Part shown: piece by piece, positions 57,401 through 64,000 of the stretch
Layout of the letters: every line of letters begins with the position of its first letter
Numbering within the stretch: position 1 is the stretch's first letter
Source: Vitellaria paradoxa
Taxonomy: Eukaryota > Streptophyta > Magnoliopsida > Ericales > Sapotaceae
Length of the DNA stretch: 64,000 nucleotides
NCBI GenBank assembly: GCA_019916065.1
Contig: CM034243.1
Location: 26,500,147 to 26,564,146 of the forward strand
Reading direction: 5' to 3'
Position numbers and translations under genes: made by a program
Notes under the pieces: model-generated
Database searches by the model: none
Told to the model about the DNA's origin: nothing
The model's input: the letters and a program-made list of their open reading frames with translations, nothing else

Positions 57401-60129
57401 TTCTTTTGCATGAAACAGAAGTAAAGTTTTCTTTTTCAACAAAACCAACTGAAATATGTTTTAGTTAATTTGTTATTTTTATTTCATTTATTGTTTAGAT
57501 TGATTTCATTTATAATTGTAAATATTTTGATCTATGTTGAGAGTTTTAAATGTTTAAATATATTTTGATACTTTTGTACCAGCTTTGAAGGTTTCAGAAT
57601 GTTTCTATCATAGTCAAAGTTTCCTATCAAAAAGAAATTTTGATCCATGTTGAGATTTTTGTTATATCCTTTCCCCCATACCCTTAAAAAAATGCAGATT
57701 TCTGAACATTTGTCCACTAAATATATTAGAATTTTTTCTTTAGTAATATTTATCAGAATGTTGAGATGGTTAATACCAACTTTGCTAAAAGTACAAGCTA
57801 TTATAGAAGATGGAGTTTAAGCACGTATATGTTCGTCATGCCCCTTGCTCTAGGTTAAGATCATGAGATTTGTTGAAGTAAAGGAAATGTAAGGAAAATA
57901 AAATTAGTTATTTCAATTCATTTTCTAGTTGGATAATTAAGCAAATAAATGCATTGTTTCAATTGATTCCCATTCATTTTTACTAAAATTCTCATTCCAA
58001 TGGAACAATGTCATTGAATATACATTTTTCATTTATTTTTTTAATTTCACTTTTTTCCCTTTTCGATTCCTACACCAAATCTATGATCCAAATATGGTGT
58101 TATGTTTTTGGCTGGACTCTCCTCTATGAATTGAACAAAGACTCGGATGTATTATAAACCTTGGCTATTCATTGAGCTTCAAGCCTAAGACATGCTTGGC
58201 CAAATTTTTGAACATATTATAAACCTTAGATATTGAGTGAGCTTCAAGCTTAAAAAGTGCTTTCTATGAGATCATCGCAGGAAAGTTTTAGCCCTTAGAG
58301 AGGATATAACTTGATTATTTATCTATTGAACATAGAAGAAGATATGGTTTAGTTCCATTTAAGATTTGGGGTGGCCCCATCTACTAATTGGAGGAGACTA
58401 CAAAATCAACTAAATGACAACAATATGCATAATCCACCATTTACTTTCATAGCTGGAATTAGTTTTCCTCATCTTGGTCGATCATACTGAGGATGAACTT
58501 TCTCTCACTTAAAATTGCATTTCTAACACTTTGTTACATATTTTATTTCCTGTTTGTGTTTTAAGCAAGTGTTTCAATGTGTGTTTGAACAGTATACAAT
58601 TTTGTAAATAGTCATTATGGGCTAAAATGACAAGAAGTTTGTGCAAGACTACTATGTCCGAAATTGTGTAAAATAGACTCGATGCAATTTTCAATTCCTC
58701 ATTTGCGTCTTTGTTCAAGCATGGGTACGTCTGTATTCAAAGTTGTGTAGATTGAATAGACTACTGCAAACATGAATAATACGCCAAATGACTCTGAAAT
58801 GTCTGCTCTCATGGAATTGAGTGACATCACCTATGTAGGAAGTCCAGTAATCTTTTGAGACCATAACATGCTATTAGGCTTTCCACAGTTGTCATACTTG
58901 TGGCTCTCAATCTAAGTAACTTTCACTTTGGCAGTTTATAGTTCGTTTTGCTTAGCATAGAAATAGAAATGTTTCGGAAACATTTCGAGAACGACACAAA
59001 AATATTCAAGTATCTAGAAATGTTAAAAGTATTTGTTGAACTACATCTAAATATACAAAAGCTTAACAATAATATAATTAATCAATTTATTGTTTTCGTA
59101 TTTTGTGTTATAAATATTACAAATACATTTCAACTCCTACAAAAAATTAAGATAAAATGAAGTTAGTATTTTAATGTCAATTGTATAGATCACACTAAAC
59201 ACCTTAAGGGTCTCTCAATTGTGTAGTTGGATAAAAGGAGTATAGAACTAGGTATAAAATCTTTTGTAAATTTTATTGAAGATTCATTTTGTTGATACGA
59301 GTAAGTTTTTGTGTATGCATTTTTTTTATGCATGTCTTTGCTCTTTTCTCTTATTAATAAAATTCTTTACTTATTAAAAAAAATGAAAGCTCTAAATGAA
59401 AAATTATAACATAGTAGACTATGTTTTCATGTTATAGGCATTGGGTAAGATCTTACGATTTTACAATTCTATTTTTTGGACTTTCGATTTTAACAACCTT
59501 GGAATGGAAACTTTTTCGACTGTTTTGTCTTTAAGAAATGATATTTTGATCCTTCCCATTAAGGGAGGTCTTCCGATGATGGCTTGTATCAATGCAATTT
59601 TCGGAACTTCCTTTCATTTTTGTCCTCACAACGTAGGTTGACTAAAAAATTATTTTTTGAACCTCTTCTTTTCTTTTTACTTTCTCTCGTCCCCCCCCTC
59701 AAATAATATAGAACAATATTTTTCATTCATTGAATTATTACTTAAAAAGTATTTACCAGTCTTCAAGCTAGAAATGTTTTGTTGAGATCATACTAACTTC
59801 CCAAACTCGCTGTCATCTTAAATATTTGTAATTCATCTCATGCGGTTAGTTTGTCTTGAATGGATAAATTTGTTTTGTTAATTTTATTTATTTATTGATT
59901 AATTAATTTTTTTCTTGCTGCTCTTGTACATTATTTTGCAGGAACAACTAAGATAAAGAATCTTGAGGAGAACATTGGGGCCTTAACTGTGAAGCTCAAC
60001 AAGGATGATCTAAAAGAGATTTCTGATTCAGTGCCTGTGAATGCGATGGCAAGGCCTAGAGTATGTGAAACTCTTTATCGCATCTCGTACAAGTTTGCAA
60101 ACATACCACTGCCAAAAGAATCAAAGTGA
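36458..60129 (+). CDS. aldo-keto reductase gene, PCNT115 / perakine-reductase-like, seven exons
   Basis: The spliced exons are 36458-36493, 38012-38182, 42360-42563, 42752-42924, 54367-54463, 54599-54752 and 59942-60129. They total 1023 nt and 340 residues, the usual length, with phases that fit and no stop. The family comprises cytosolic NADPH-dependent reductases of the AKR13 type. The catalytic tetrad is present at Asp52, Tyr57, Lys84 and His126, at the same numbers I recall for perakine reductase, which supports this start. [27 protein letters not shown] and [17 protein letters not shown] are family hallmarks. Residues 204-210 are YAPTCCG where the family has YSPLGRG, a cofactor-binding loop. 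Intron 4 carries an 11.2-kb retroelement and introns 2 and 6 exceed 4 kb. The gene may be expressed or silenced. The true substrate is unknown. Confidence 0.8.
36494..38011 (+). other. AKR intron 1
   Basis: Holds (AAT)n at 36891-36934, adjacent (TCC)n/(TTC)n at 36939-36973, and poly-T runs at 37217-37231 and 37953-37970 just before the acceptor. No gene was seen. Confidence 0.7.
36891..36973. repeat. compound microsatellite (AAT)n-(TCC)n-(TTC)n
   Basis: About fifteen AAT/ATA units, with one C interruption, are followed by seven TCC and four TTC units. Confidence 0.95.
38012..38182 (+). CDS. AKR exon 2
   Basis: Acceptor TTTGAAG|GTG and donor AAG|GTAATT. It encodes [18 protein letters not shown] (residues 13-69) and the catalytic FFDTSDVYG with Asp52 and Tyr57. 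LVGK ends the exon as in relatives. Confidence 0.85.
38940..39650 (-). repeat. possible LTR relic, minus orientation
   Basis: On the minus strand there is a TATA-like CTATAAATACACC at about 39172-39160 within a region of moderate GC, followed by leader-like sequence. Ends and target duplications are not visible. Confidence 0.35.
39650..40150 (-). pseudogene. copia RT C-terminus and RNase H relic
   Basis: On the minus strand from about 40143: [48 protein letters not shown], and after a break [22 protein letters not shown], all hallmark copia RNase H sequence. Stops and shifts continue to about 39650 ([13 protein letters not shown]). No LTRs can be joined to it with confidence. Confidence 0.8.
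40200..41791 (-). mobile_element. gypsy-type LTR with leader and gag start, relic
   Basis: GC-richer than its surroundings. The minus strand reads like a long LTR starting TGTGGGTACAAGG at 41791 and ending ATCGAACA at 40961 (about 831 bp). It is followed by a leader with a gag-like start [22 protein letters not shown] at about 40940, then [10 protein letters not shown] and decay. No pol and no second LTR were found in the window. The gag resemblance is from memory of plant gypsy elements. Confidence 0.45.
42360..42563 (+). CDS. AKR exon 3
   Basis: Acceptor CTCTTGCAG and donor ACT|GTAAGC. Residues 70-137. It carries ATKFGIA with Lys84 and [11 protein letters not shown] with His126, where relatives often have YQHR. 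The frame is open. Confidence 0.85.
42752..42924 (+). CDS. AKR exon 4
   Basis: Acceptor AAATGTAG and donor TGCAG|GTTTAT at 42925. Residues 138-194: [20 protein letters not shown], then [25 protein letters not shown]. The next retroelement copy starts only nine bases into the following intron. Confidence 0.85.
42934..43906 (-). repeat. 3' LTR of the SIRE-type element
   Basis: Same 973-bp length and ends as 53132-54104. It is preceded on the minus strand by polypurine tract AAAGGGGGAGTT (about 43918-43907). Confidence 0.93.
44090..44190 (-). promoter_or_regulatory. cluster of polypurine tracts
   Basis: On the minus strand, AAAAAGGGGGAGAAA (about 44175), TTAAGGGGGAGCG (about 44153), TAAGGGGTGAG and TTTGAGGGGGAGTT (about 44100) lie upstream of the main tract at 43918-43907. 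Multiple such tracts are typical of SIRE elements. Confidence 0.6.
44381..45817 (-). pseudogene. additional 3' ORF of the SIRE element (env-position protein)
   Basis: It starts [17 protein letters not shown] at 45817, after a 1.9-kb non-coding spacer downstream of RNase H. It is open for 279 codons, with one TGA at 44980-44978, then open again to 44381. The order is a basic Ser/Thr-rich N-terminus (to about residue 70), a globular part with [14 protein letters not shown] and [18 protein letters not shown], and a C-terminal helical, coiled-coil-like part with heptads ([18 protein letters not shown]). The globular part recalls the plant transposon-associated domain found in many SIRE elements. 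No signal peptide or membrane segment was seen, so the env name reflects position only. Function is unknown. Confidence 0.75.
45818..47760 (-). other. SIRE spacer between RNase H and the 3' ORF
   Basis: No coding sequence was recognised. AT-rich with an (AG)n run at 46139-46152. It probably contains the leader of the 3' ORF. Confidence 0.6.
47761..48252 (-). pseudogene. SIRE RNase H
   Basis: It continues from RT after the [27 protein letters not shown] then a TAG in place of Trp (near 48133), [19 protein letters not shown], and [11 protein letters not shown] through [14 protein letters not shown] to [10 protein letters not shown] near 47810, ending at 47761. The motifs are normal apart from the stops. 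Confidence 0.85.
48253..49842 (-). pseudogene. SIRE integrase C-terminus and reverse transcriptase
   Basis: An open stretch of 529 codons. The integrase tail reads [21 protein letters not shown] and [17 protein letters not shown] motifs are [64 protein letters not shown] and the catalytic [10 protein letters not shown] near 48710-48680. It ends VNGTLDYGI then TAG, where relatives have Trp. The RT domain itself is unbroken. Confidence 0.88.
50042..50800 (-). pseudogene. SIRE integrase N-terminal and core part
   Basis: It follows the shift after the protease: [21 protein letters not shown]-pre-integrase [18 protein letters not shown], zinc-binding CGPCQKGKQ, and core [14 protein letters not shown] with [15 protein letters not shown] and [12 protein letters not shown], which supply the first two acidic residues of the DDE triad. 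It ends in a TAG at 50044-50042. The rest of the integrase continues readably to about 49870, where another frameshift occurs. Confidence 0.85.
50800..53073 (-). pseudogene. SIRE gag and protease, broken
   Basis: It starts near 53073 with [15 protein letters not shown] and [19 protein letters not shown]. Two in-frame stops follow RRISN at about 52775 and 52740; the second is TAG where relatives have Trp. From 52728 it is open for about 640 codons: UBN2-type Gag core, zinc knuckle [14 protein letters not shown] near 52190, an acidic Asp/Ser-rich region, a coiled-coil stretch (about 51900-51600), a second knuckle [14 protein letters not shown] near 51180 and protease motif [14 protein letters not shown] near 50850-50810. 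A one-base shift follows at about 50800. Confidence 0.85.
53132..54104 (-). repeat. 5' LTR of the SIRE-type element
   Basis: On the minus strand it runs TGTAAATGTC to GACTTTCA. The primer-binding site follows at about 53130-53117 (TTGTATCAGAGCC, one change from TGGTATCAGAGC). Confidence 0.93.
54367..54463 (+). CDS. AKR exon 5
   Basis: Acceptor TTGCCAG and donor TTG|GTTAGA. It encodes [32 protein letters not shown] (residues 195-227). Relatives have ELGIGIVPYSPLGRG at the start of this exon, so the conserved SPLGRG loop is replaced by APTCCG. The frame is intact. Confidence 0.8.
54599..54752 (+). CDS. AKR exon 6
   Basis: Acceptor CTATCAG and donor CCAG|GTAAGG. It encodes [20 protein letters not shown] through [20 protein letters not shown] to MIPIP (residues 228-278). 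All match the AKR family. Confidence 0.85.
54753..59941 (+). other. AKR intron 6
   Basis: This 5.2-kb intron has a candidate retroelement LTR at about 54780-55480, AT-rich unique sequence to 57965, and a last part (57966-59941) duplicated at 3385-5424. It ends TTATTTTGCAG. Confidence 0.75.
54780..55480 (+). repeat. possible LTR relic in AKR intron 6
   Basis: It contains the direct repeat CTGCAAGTTAGTTATGCAGTTGG/CTGTAAGTTAGTTATGCAGTTAG at 55201-55254 and a TATA-like CTTATAAATAATG near 55325, followed by leader-like sequence. This pattern is frequent in copia LTRs. No ends or target duplication could be fixed. Confidence 0.35.
57966..60129 (+). repeat. segmental duplicate of 3385-5612
   Basis: Collinear, same orientation, with mostly single-base differences and small indels, from ATTCCCATTCATTTTTAC to the AKR stop codon. 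The left copy carries the copia element exactly at the ATTCC where this copy is uninterrupted. Confidence 0.88.
59942..60129 (+). CDS. AKR exon 7 (last)
   Basis: Acceptor TTTTGCAG. It encodes [20 protein letters not shown] to the stop TGA at 60127-60129 (residues 279-340). Compared with paralog 1 it has Ile for Thr at ENIGA, as in the family, but also Arg and Cys where paralog 1 has two Gly (MARPRVCE versus VAGPRVGE). Confidence 0.85.
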
Positions 60130-60148
60130 TTGGCTTATCATATTGTTG

Positions 60149-60814
60149 AAATTTGGATGCATCTTAAGATGGAGAAAGGGAACCACCCACATGGGTAGAC
60201 CTCTCAACTCGACAATCACCCCCTTCACCCAACGTGGGGGGATAGCTCACATCCACTACAATCCTCCATCACGATTGCCTTCTGTTAGCAAATTGCCTTA
60301 GAGCTACCTTCTGGGACATTTTGCAACGTCGACACTTCTATGTGCTACACTATTCTGCTGAGGATGTCTCCCGCTATTGCCGCTGCTACCACTAACTACA
60401 TCCTTAACAATGCTTTCACTGTGAATACCGTACCCCCTATTTGATGTGCCTCTAGATATAACTTCTACAATGCTTTTCTCTATCATTTCTTTCTGTTCTA
60501 TTTCAGAGCAACTGCACTCTCTCATTCAAGTGCCTCTCATCAAGGCTAGATATAACTTCTACAATGCTTTTCTCTGTCATTTCTTTCTGCTCTATCTTAG
60601 AGCTTCTGCTTTATCTCAGAGCAACTCCACTCTTTCACATGGGGTATTCTACAAAGCTTACTTGCTTTGTTGTTGTTATGTTGCTTAACACCCTAGCACT
60701 TTTTATGCTCATTGTGTTTCAAACAATATCTTTGTCTCCTCGTCTTAGTACCAGGCGATTGCATTTAACTTATTAGAATGCCAACACCCTTTCTGGGATG
60801 CCTCTGATACATGC
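60149..60814. repeat. second copy of the repeat block 9508-10101
   Basis: It starts directly in the AKR 3' UTR at TTTGGATGCATCTT and runs to the gypsy LTR. It has an extra tandem duplication of about 90 bp (ATATAACTTCTACAATGC near 60455 and 60550) absent from the left copy. Confidence 0.75.
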
Positions 60815-61499
60815 TGTAGACACACAAATTTTAGCCAATTAAATATTGCCAAATATCAGATAAAAGCTCAATTAAATTAACAAATCAAATCTTGACACAT
60901 GTCTTATGGAAGATTTCAGCAAATTTGCACGTGAACAAATGATAAGCTGTCACATGTAAAAATGATGTAGCCTGAAAATGACAAGACATGACAATCAAAT
61001 TAAGCCACTTGTTAGCAAAATCCACTGCTAAAGATAATTAGTACTTATTAATATATATCTCTTAGAAAATAAATAAATAAAAGATAATTATTTAAGAAGT
61101 ATGATATTATCTTAACTCTTTAATATTATTTCTTATTTAATAAGTAAAATAATAAGATAATTATCTTGGAGAAGCTAAATTCTATTGTAACTCTTTCCTC
61201 CACATCTATAAATAGATGTCATTGCCAAAGAGAAGACACATTCTTTTTTATATAAGGAGACATTACCGGATTAAGTTGCCAAAGCCTCACAGACTTTCAA
61301 GCATCAAGAACACACACGTGTTGGTTCGAAATCAAGCTTCAAGCCCTCAAATAGACATCAAAAAGAAAAGCATCAGAGGGTTAGTTCTTTAATTAGAATA
61401 CATCAGAGATTATAATCCATTTTTTTCTACAAATCAATTCAAATTCGATTTATTCTTACAATTTCTTGTTTATTTTCTAGACATAAAATTGTGTATCCA
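60815..61499 (+). repeat. gypsy LTR, second copy
   Basis: Matches 10102-10793. It starts TGTAGACACACAAATTTTAG and has a TATA box at about 61207-61214. It is followed by TTGGCACACTCAATGGGACC, the decayed primer-site leader. Confidence 0.8.
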
Positions 61500-61576
61500 A
61501 ATTTTTGGCACACTCAATGGGACCATCTCTGTCTCTCATATCTTCTCTTCATCAAACCAAATCAACCAAGCTCTTA

Positions 61577-62389
61577 ATGGCTCCCAAGAATGACTATTTG
61601 AATGTTCCAGATCTGAAAGCTAAAGGCTTCAAATCCACTGCTGGCAACACTAGCTCGAGGTCTACTCCTCAAAACACTGGCCCGGTCACACGAAACAAAG
61701 CAAAAACTATACTGGAAGCACTGAAACAAGCCCCGTTGCTGTCAAAATCAACACTTATTTTCAACTCAAGTTCGTTGAAGACAACATCCACATCATCAAG
61801 TCTTCTAGGGGGTAAAGAAGGTGTTGCCACAAAACTGAAGGAAGGCGTGTCTGCAATTTTGGAGAAGGCTATGTCACATCCTTCTATATCTTAAGGGTCT
61901 GATTCAAGCATCAAGCTCTAATTCGGATAAAAAGAGATTGAAAATTCAAGCACTTCTAAATCCAACTCTCTTCTAGAAACTCCCTAGTCTAAGCTCAAGC
62001 TGCATGATGATTCCAATAGTTCTCAAAACTTAACAACTATGATTGTGATGATGACAAATGCAATGTTGTTGGAGGAGCAAGTCAACTCGCTGTTAAAGAT
62101 TATAGAGAATTTGTGCAAAGTAGTGCAAAAAGTTAACTTGCTGTCACAGATTGTAGAGAATTTGTGTAAGGTGGTGCAAGAACATAATCACCAAATTGAA
62201 GTAATAATGAATAAGCTGAACAATGCTAGAGAATCAAGCCAAACTCTTGCTTTTACAAAACCACAAGAAGTGACCAAATCACCTAACAAGTAAGAAGAAA
62301 CTCCAAAAAGCTTGTCAGTCTCTATTGATGGTTTCATCTTTGTCCATCAATTGAAAGAGTTCATTTTGGGCACCCTCAAAGATAAGAAC
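61577..62389 (+). pseudogene. gypsy gag fragment, second copy
   Basis: It starts MAPKNDYLNVPDLKAKG, with stops at 61893 and beyond, collinear with 10870-11620. An in-frame tandem duplication of 51 bp around 62080-62190 doubles the ENLCKVVQ coiled-coil segment. The fragment is cut at 62389, after GTLKDKN, by the next retroelement. Confidence 0.8.
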
Positions 62390-64000
62390 TGTTGTCCCAA
62401 ATAGCAACACTAGAGGGGGGTGAATAGGGTTGCTTAAAAATTTTGCAAATAAAAATTTCAACCCTAAAACAAATATGTCAAGATGAATATGAAATGCATA
62501 AAAAAAAATTATTCAATATTTGTGAATGAAGAGTGAGTGCTAGTGTTTACAATAAATATAAAGAGAATAGAAGAGAAGCAAACACAATTGATTTATAGTG
62601 GTTCGACTTCAATGTTTCCTACGTCCACTCCCCCAAGGCCTTCCTTGAGATTTCTCCACTATTCTTTGAAGAGCTTATTGCACACTAGCTTCCCAAGGTG
62701 CTAGAAACCTTTCCCAAGTGATTTTATCCCCAAATCACTCACATAAGTCTCTCTCAAAGAAAGTATCTTGTTTTGGTTCTAACACTTGAACCAAAACCAA
62801 CAAGAGCTCACCCAACTCTCACAAATTAAAAGGGCTTTAAATTCCCCTTTCTTACAGCAACAATGTTGAGTTTGCTTCCAATGCTGTCTTTCAGATTCAT
62901 ATTTTCTGAGATATATTTGTGATCGTTTTTCACGCTCATAACGTTCAAATCTAACATTGCCTCAGAGTAAAGACTTTGTAGATATATAAGTCAGCTATCA
63001 CATGTCAAATTTTGAGCTTCATCTAACGGTTAGATAGTCAGATATGGCTTCTGAACCGAGACCAGCTTCTGATAGCTTTTTCTGACATTCTGAATTTGTG
63101 TTTCTCGTTTAAGCTTCCGTTTCACTAGGATACTTTTAGAATTAGAAGAAACTTAAACTACAAAAGTTGTAGCTTTTTGAGTCTTCTTTTCACACACCAA
63201 AAATCAGAATTTTTAAAGCTGTAGAGTATGAGTTATGTCTCAAAAACTAAGACTAGCTCCAGAATCCAGAATTAAAAACCATTCTGTAATGACTAATATT
63301 CCAACTCACGTTTTGATATCTTAACATCAGATCCACAAAAATTTCCCTTCGGTAAATATGTAGATATAGAAGTCTAGTTTACTATATTAAAATTTCATAA
63401 TAATTGAACCGTTGGATCTTAAGATATCATCTATATACTGACATATGTCTGATTTCTCTGTTTACCCGAGTTAACCTCTAGTTCAAATCTTCATCTTACT
63501 TTGATTTTTATTACTCCCAACTTTGAAATTCCTTTATTCCATCATCCAAATTATGTGAAAATATCTAAAAAATAATATCAATCTCTTCCAACTCTATTAT
63601 CTTGAATCTATCAAATGAATGGTAACATTTCTTACAATGTCTATTTGAAAATTTATTGTGAAAATTTAATTCAATGTTTGTTATCATCAAAATCAATTAT
63701 AAAAATAACTTTATAAACCTTGGGCCAACAATCTCCCATTTTTTGATGATGACAAACAATTGATGATTTAAGATAAAATTTTCAAAAGACATAAATCATG
63801 AAAAAATTTTCTATTCATAGAAGTTCAATCAATCATCAATATCTTATCTTTCTCCCCCTTTGACATCATCAAAAATAATATTAGGAGAGAAAAAATTTTT
63901 AAAATTAGTTATAATTCTCCCCCTAAATATATGCATCAATGTCAATGTAAAAAAGATATCATTAGAATATATTTAGCTCCCCCTAAATATATGATAGTAA
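62390..64000 (-). mobile_element. SIRE-type copia element, 3' end, minus orientation, continues past the edge
   Basis: 62390-63730 is a 1341-bp LTR, the reverse complement of the solo LTR at 20248-21846. On the minus strand it starts TGTTGGCCCAAGG and ends GGGACAACA. 63731-64000 is internal sequence with polypurine tracts, so this is the 3' LTR and the body lies beyond the right edge. It interrupts gypsy gag. The flank GAAC precedes it, but the matching duplicate would be outside. The LTR lacks about 258 bp, including the TATA region, compared with the solo LTR. Confidence 0.85.
63731..64000 (-). promoter_or_regulatory. polypurine tracts of the right-hand SIRE element
   Basis: On the minus strand, AAAAAATGGGAGAT immediately precedes the LTR at 63730. 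Further GGGGGAG tracts lie at about 63860 (CAAAGGGGGAGAAAG), 63925 and 63985. Confidence 0.7.

Noticed and set aside
1..64000. CRISPR arrays, bacterial operons, phage genes or other prokaryotic systems
   Set aside because: Composition, introns and element families are those of plant nuclear DNA. The repeats seen are retroelement arrays or microsatellites.
1..64000. tRNA, rRNA or microRNA genes
   Set aside because: None recognised by eye. The tRNA-like matches are retroelement primer sites only. A tRNAscan-SE and miRNA hairpin search would settle it.

Overview
This is nuclear DNA from a eudicot plant, probably a woody species. The evidence is AT-rich sequence with plant GT-AG introns, a TIR-NBS-LRR resistance-type gene (a class largely confined to non-grass plants), a plant-type aldo-keto reductase gene, many microsatellites and several nested Ty1-copia and Ty3-gypsy retrotransposons. 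I cannot name the species.

Layout from left to right. 1-3384: minus-strand Ty1-copia element running off the left edge. It sits in the last intron of an aldo-keto reductase (AKR) paralog, of which only intron sequence and the final exon (5425-5612) lie in the window. 5613-10101: AT-rich spacer with a mitochondrial-like insert, a gypsy gag relic, a hAT-type MITE with 8-bp target duplications and a copia LTR relic. 10102-27125: a decayed plus-strand Ty3-gypsy element with both LTRs, degenerate gag-PR-RT-RH-IN and a long tandem-repeat-rich 3' region. A SIRE-like solo LTR is nested in its repeats and a truncated copia element is nested in its 3' LTR. 29116-34045: minus-strand TNL pseudogene of five exons, with one stop codon and one frameshift in an otherwise complete frame. 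36458-60129: a plus-strand AKR gene of seven exons whose spliced frame is open for 340 codons. An 11.2-kb minus-strand SIRE-type copia element (42934-54104) lies in intron 4, and older relics lie in introns 2 and 6. 60149-64000: a second copy of the repeat and gypsy LTR/gag found near 9.5-11.6 kb, interrupted at 62390 by the end of another SIRE-type element in minus orientation.

The left AKR tail plus downstream gypsy sequence (3385-11620) matches 57966-62389 in direct orientation, about 54.6 kb apart, so the locus contains a tandem segmental duplication. The second copy has lost about 3.9 kb between the AKR 3' UTR and the repeat. The left copia element is absent at the matching point of the second copy, which gives an empty site.

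I found no operon, CRISPR array or unknown multi-gene system. The most notable points are the intact-looking AKR gene with an 11-kb retroelement starting 9 bp after a splice donor and an altered cofactor-loop motif, the extra ORF in the env position of the SIRE element, and the TNL pseudogene broken by only two visible lesions. All exon boundaries are read by eye from GT-AG sites and family similarity.
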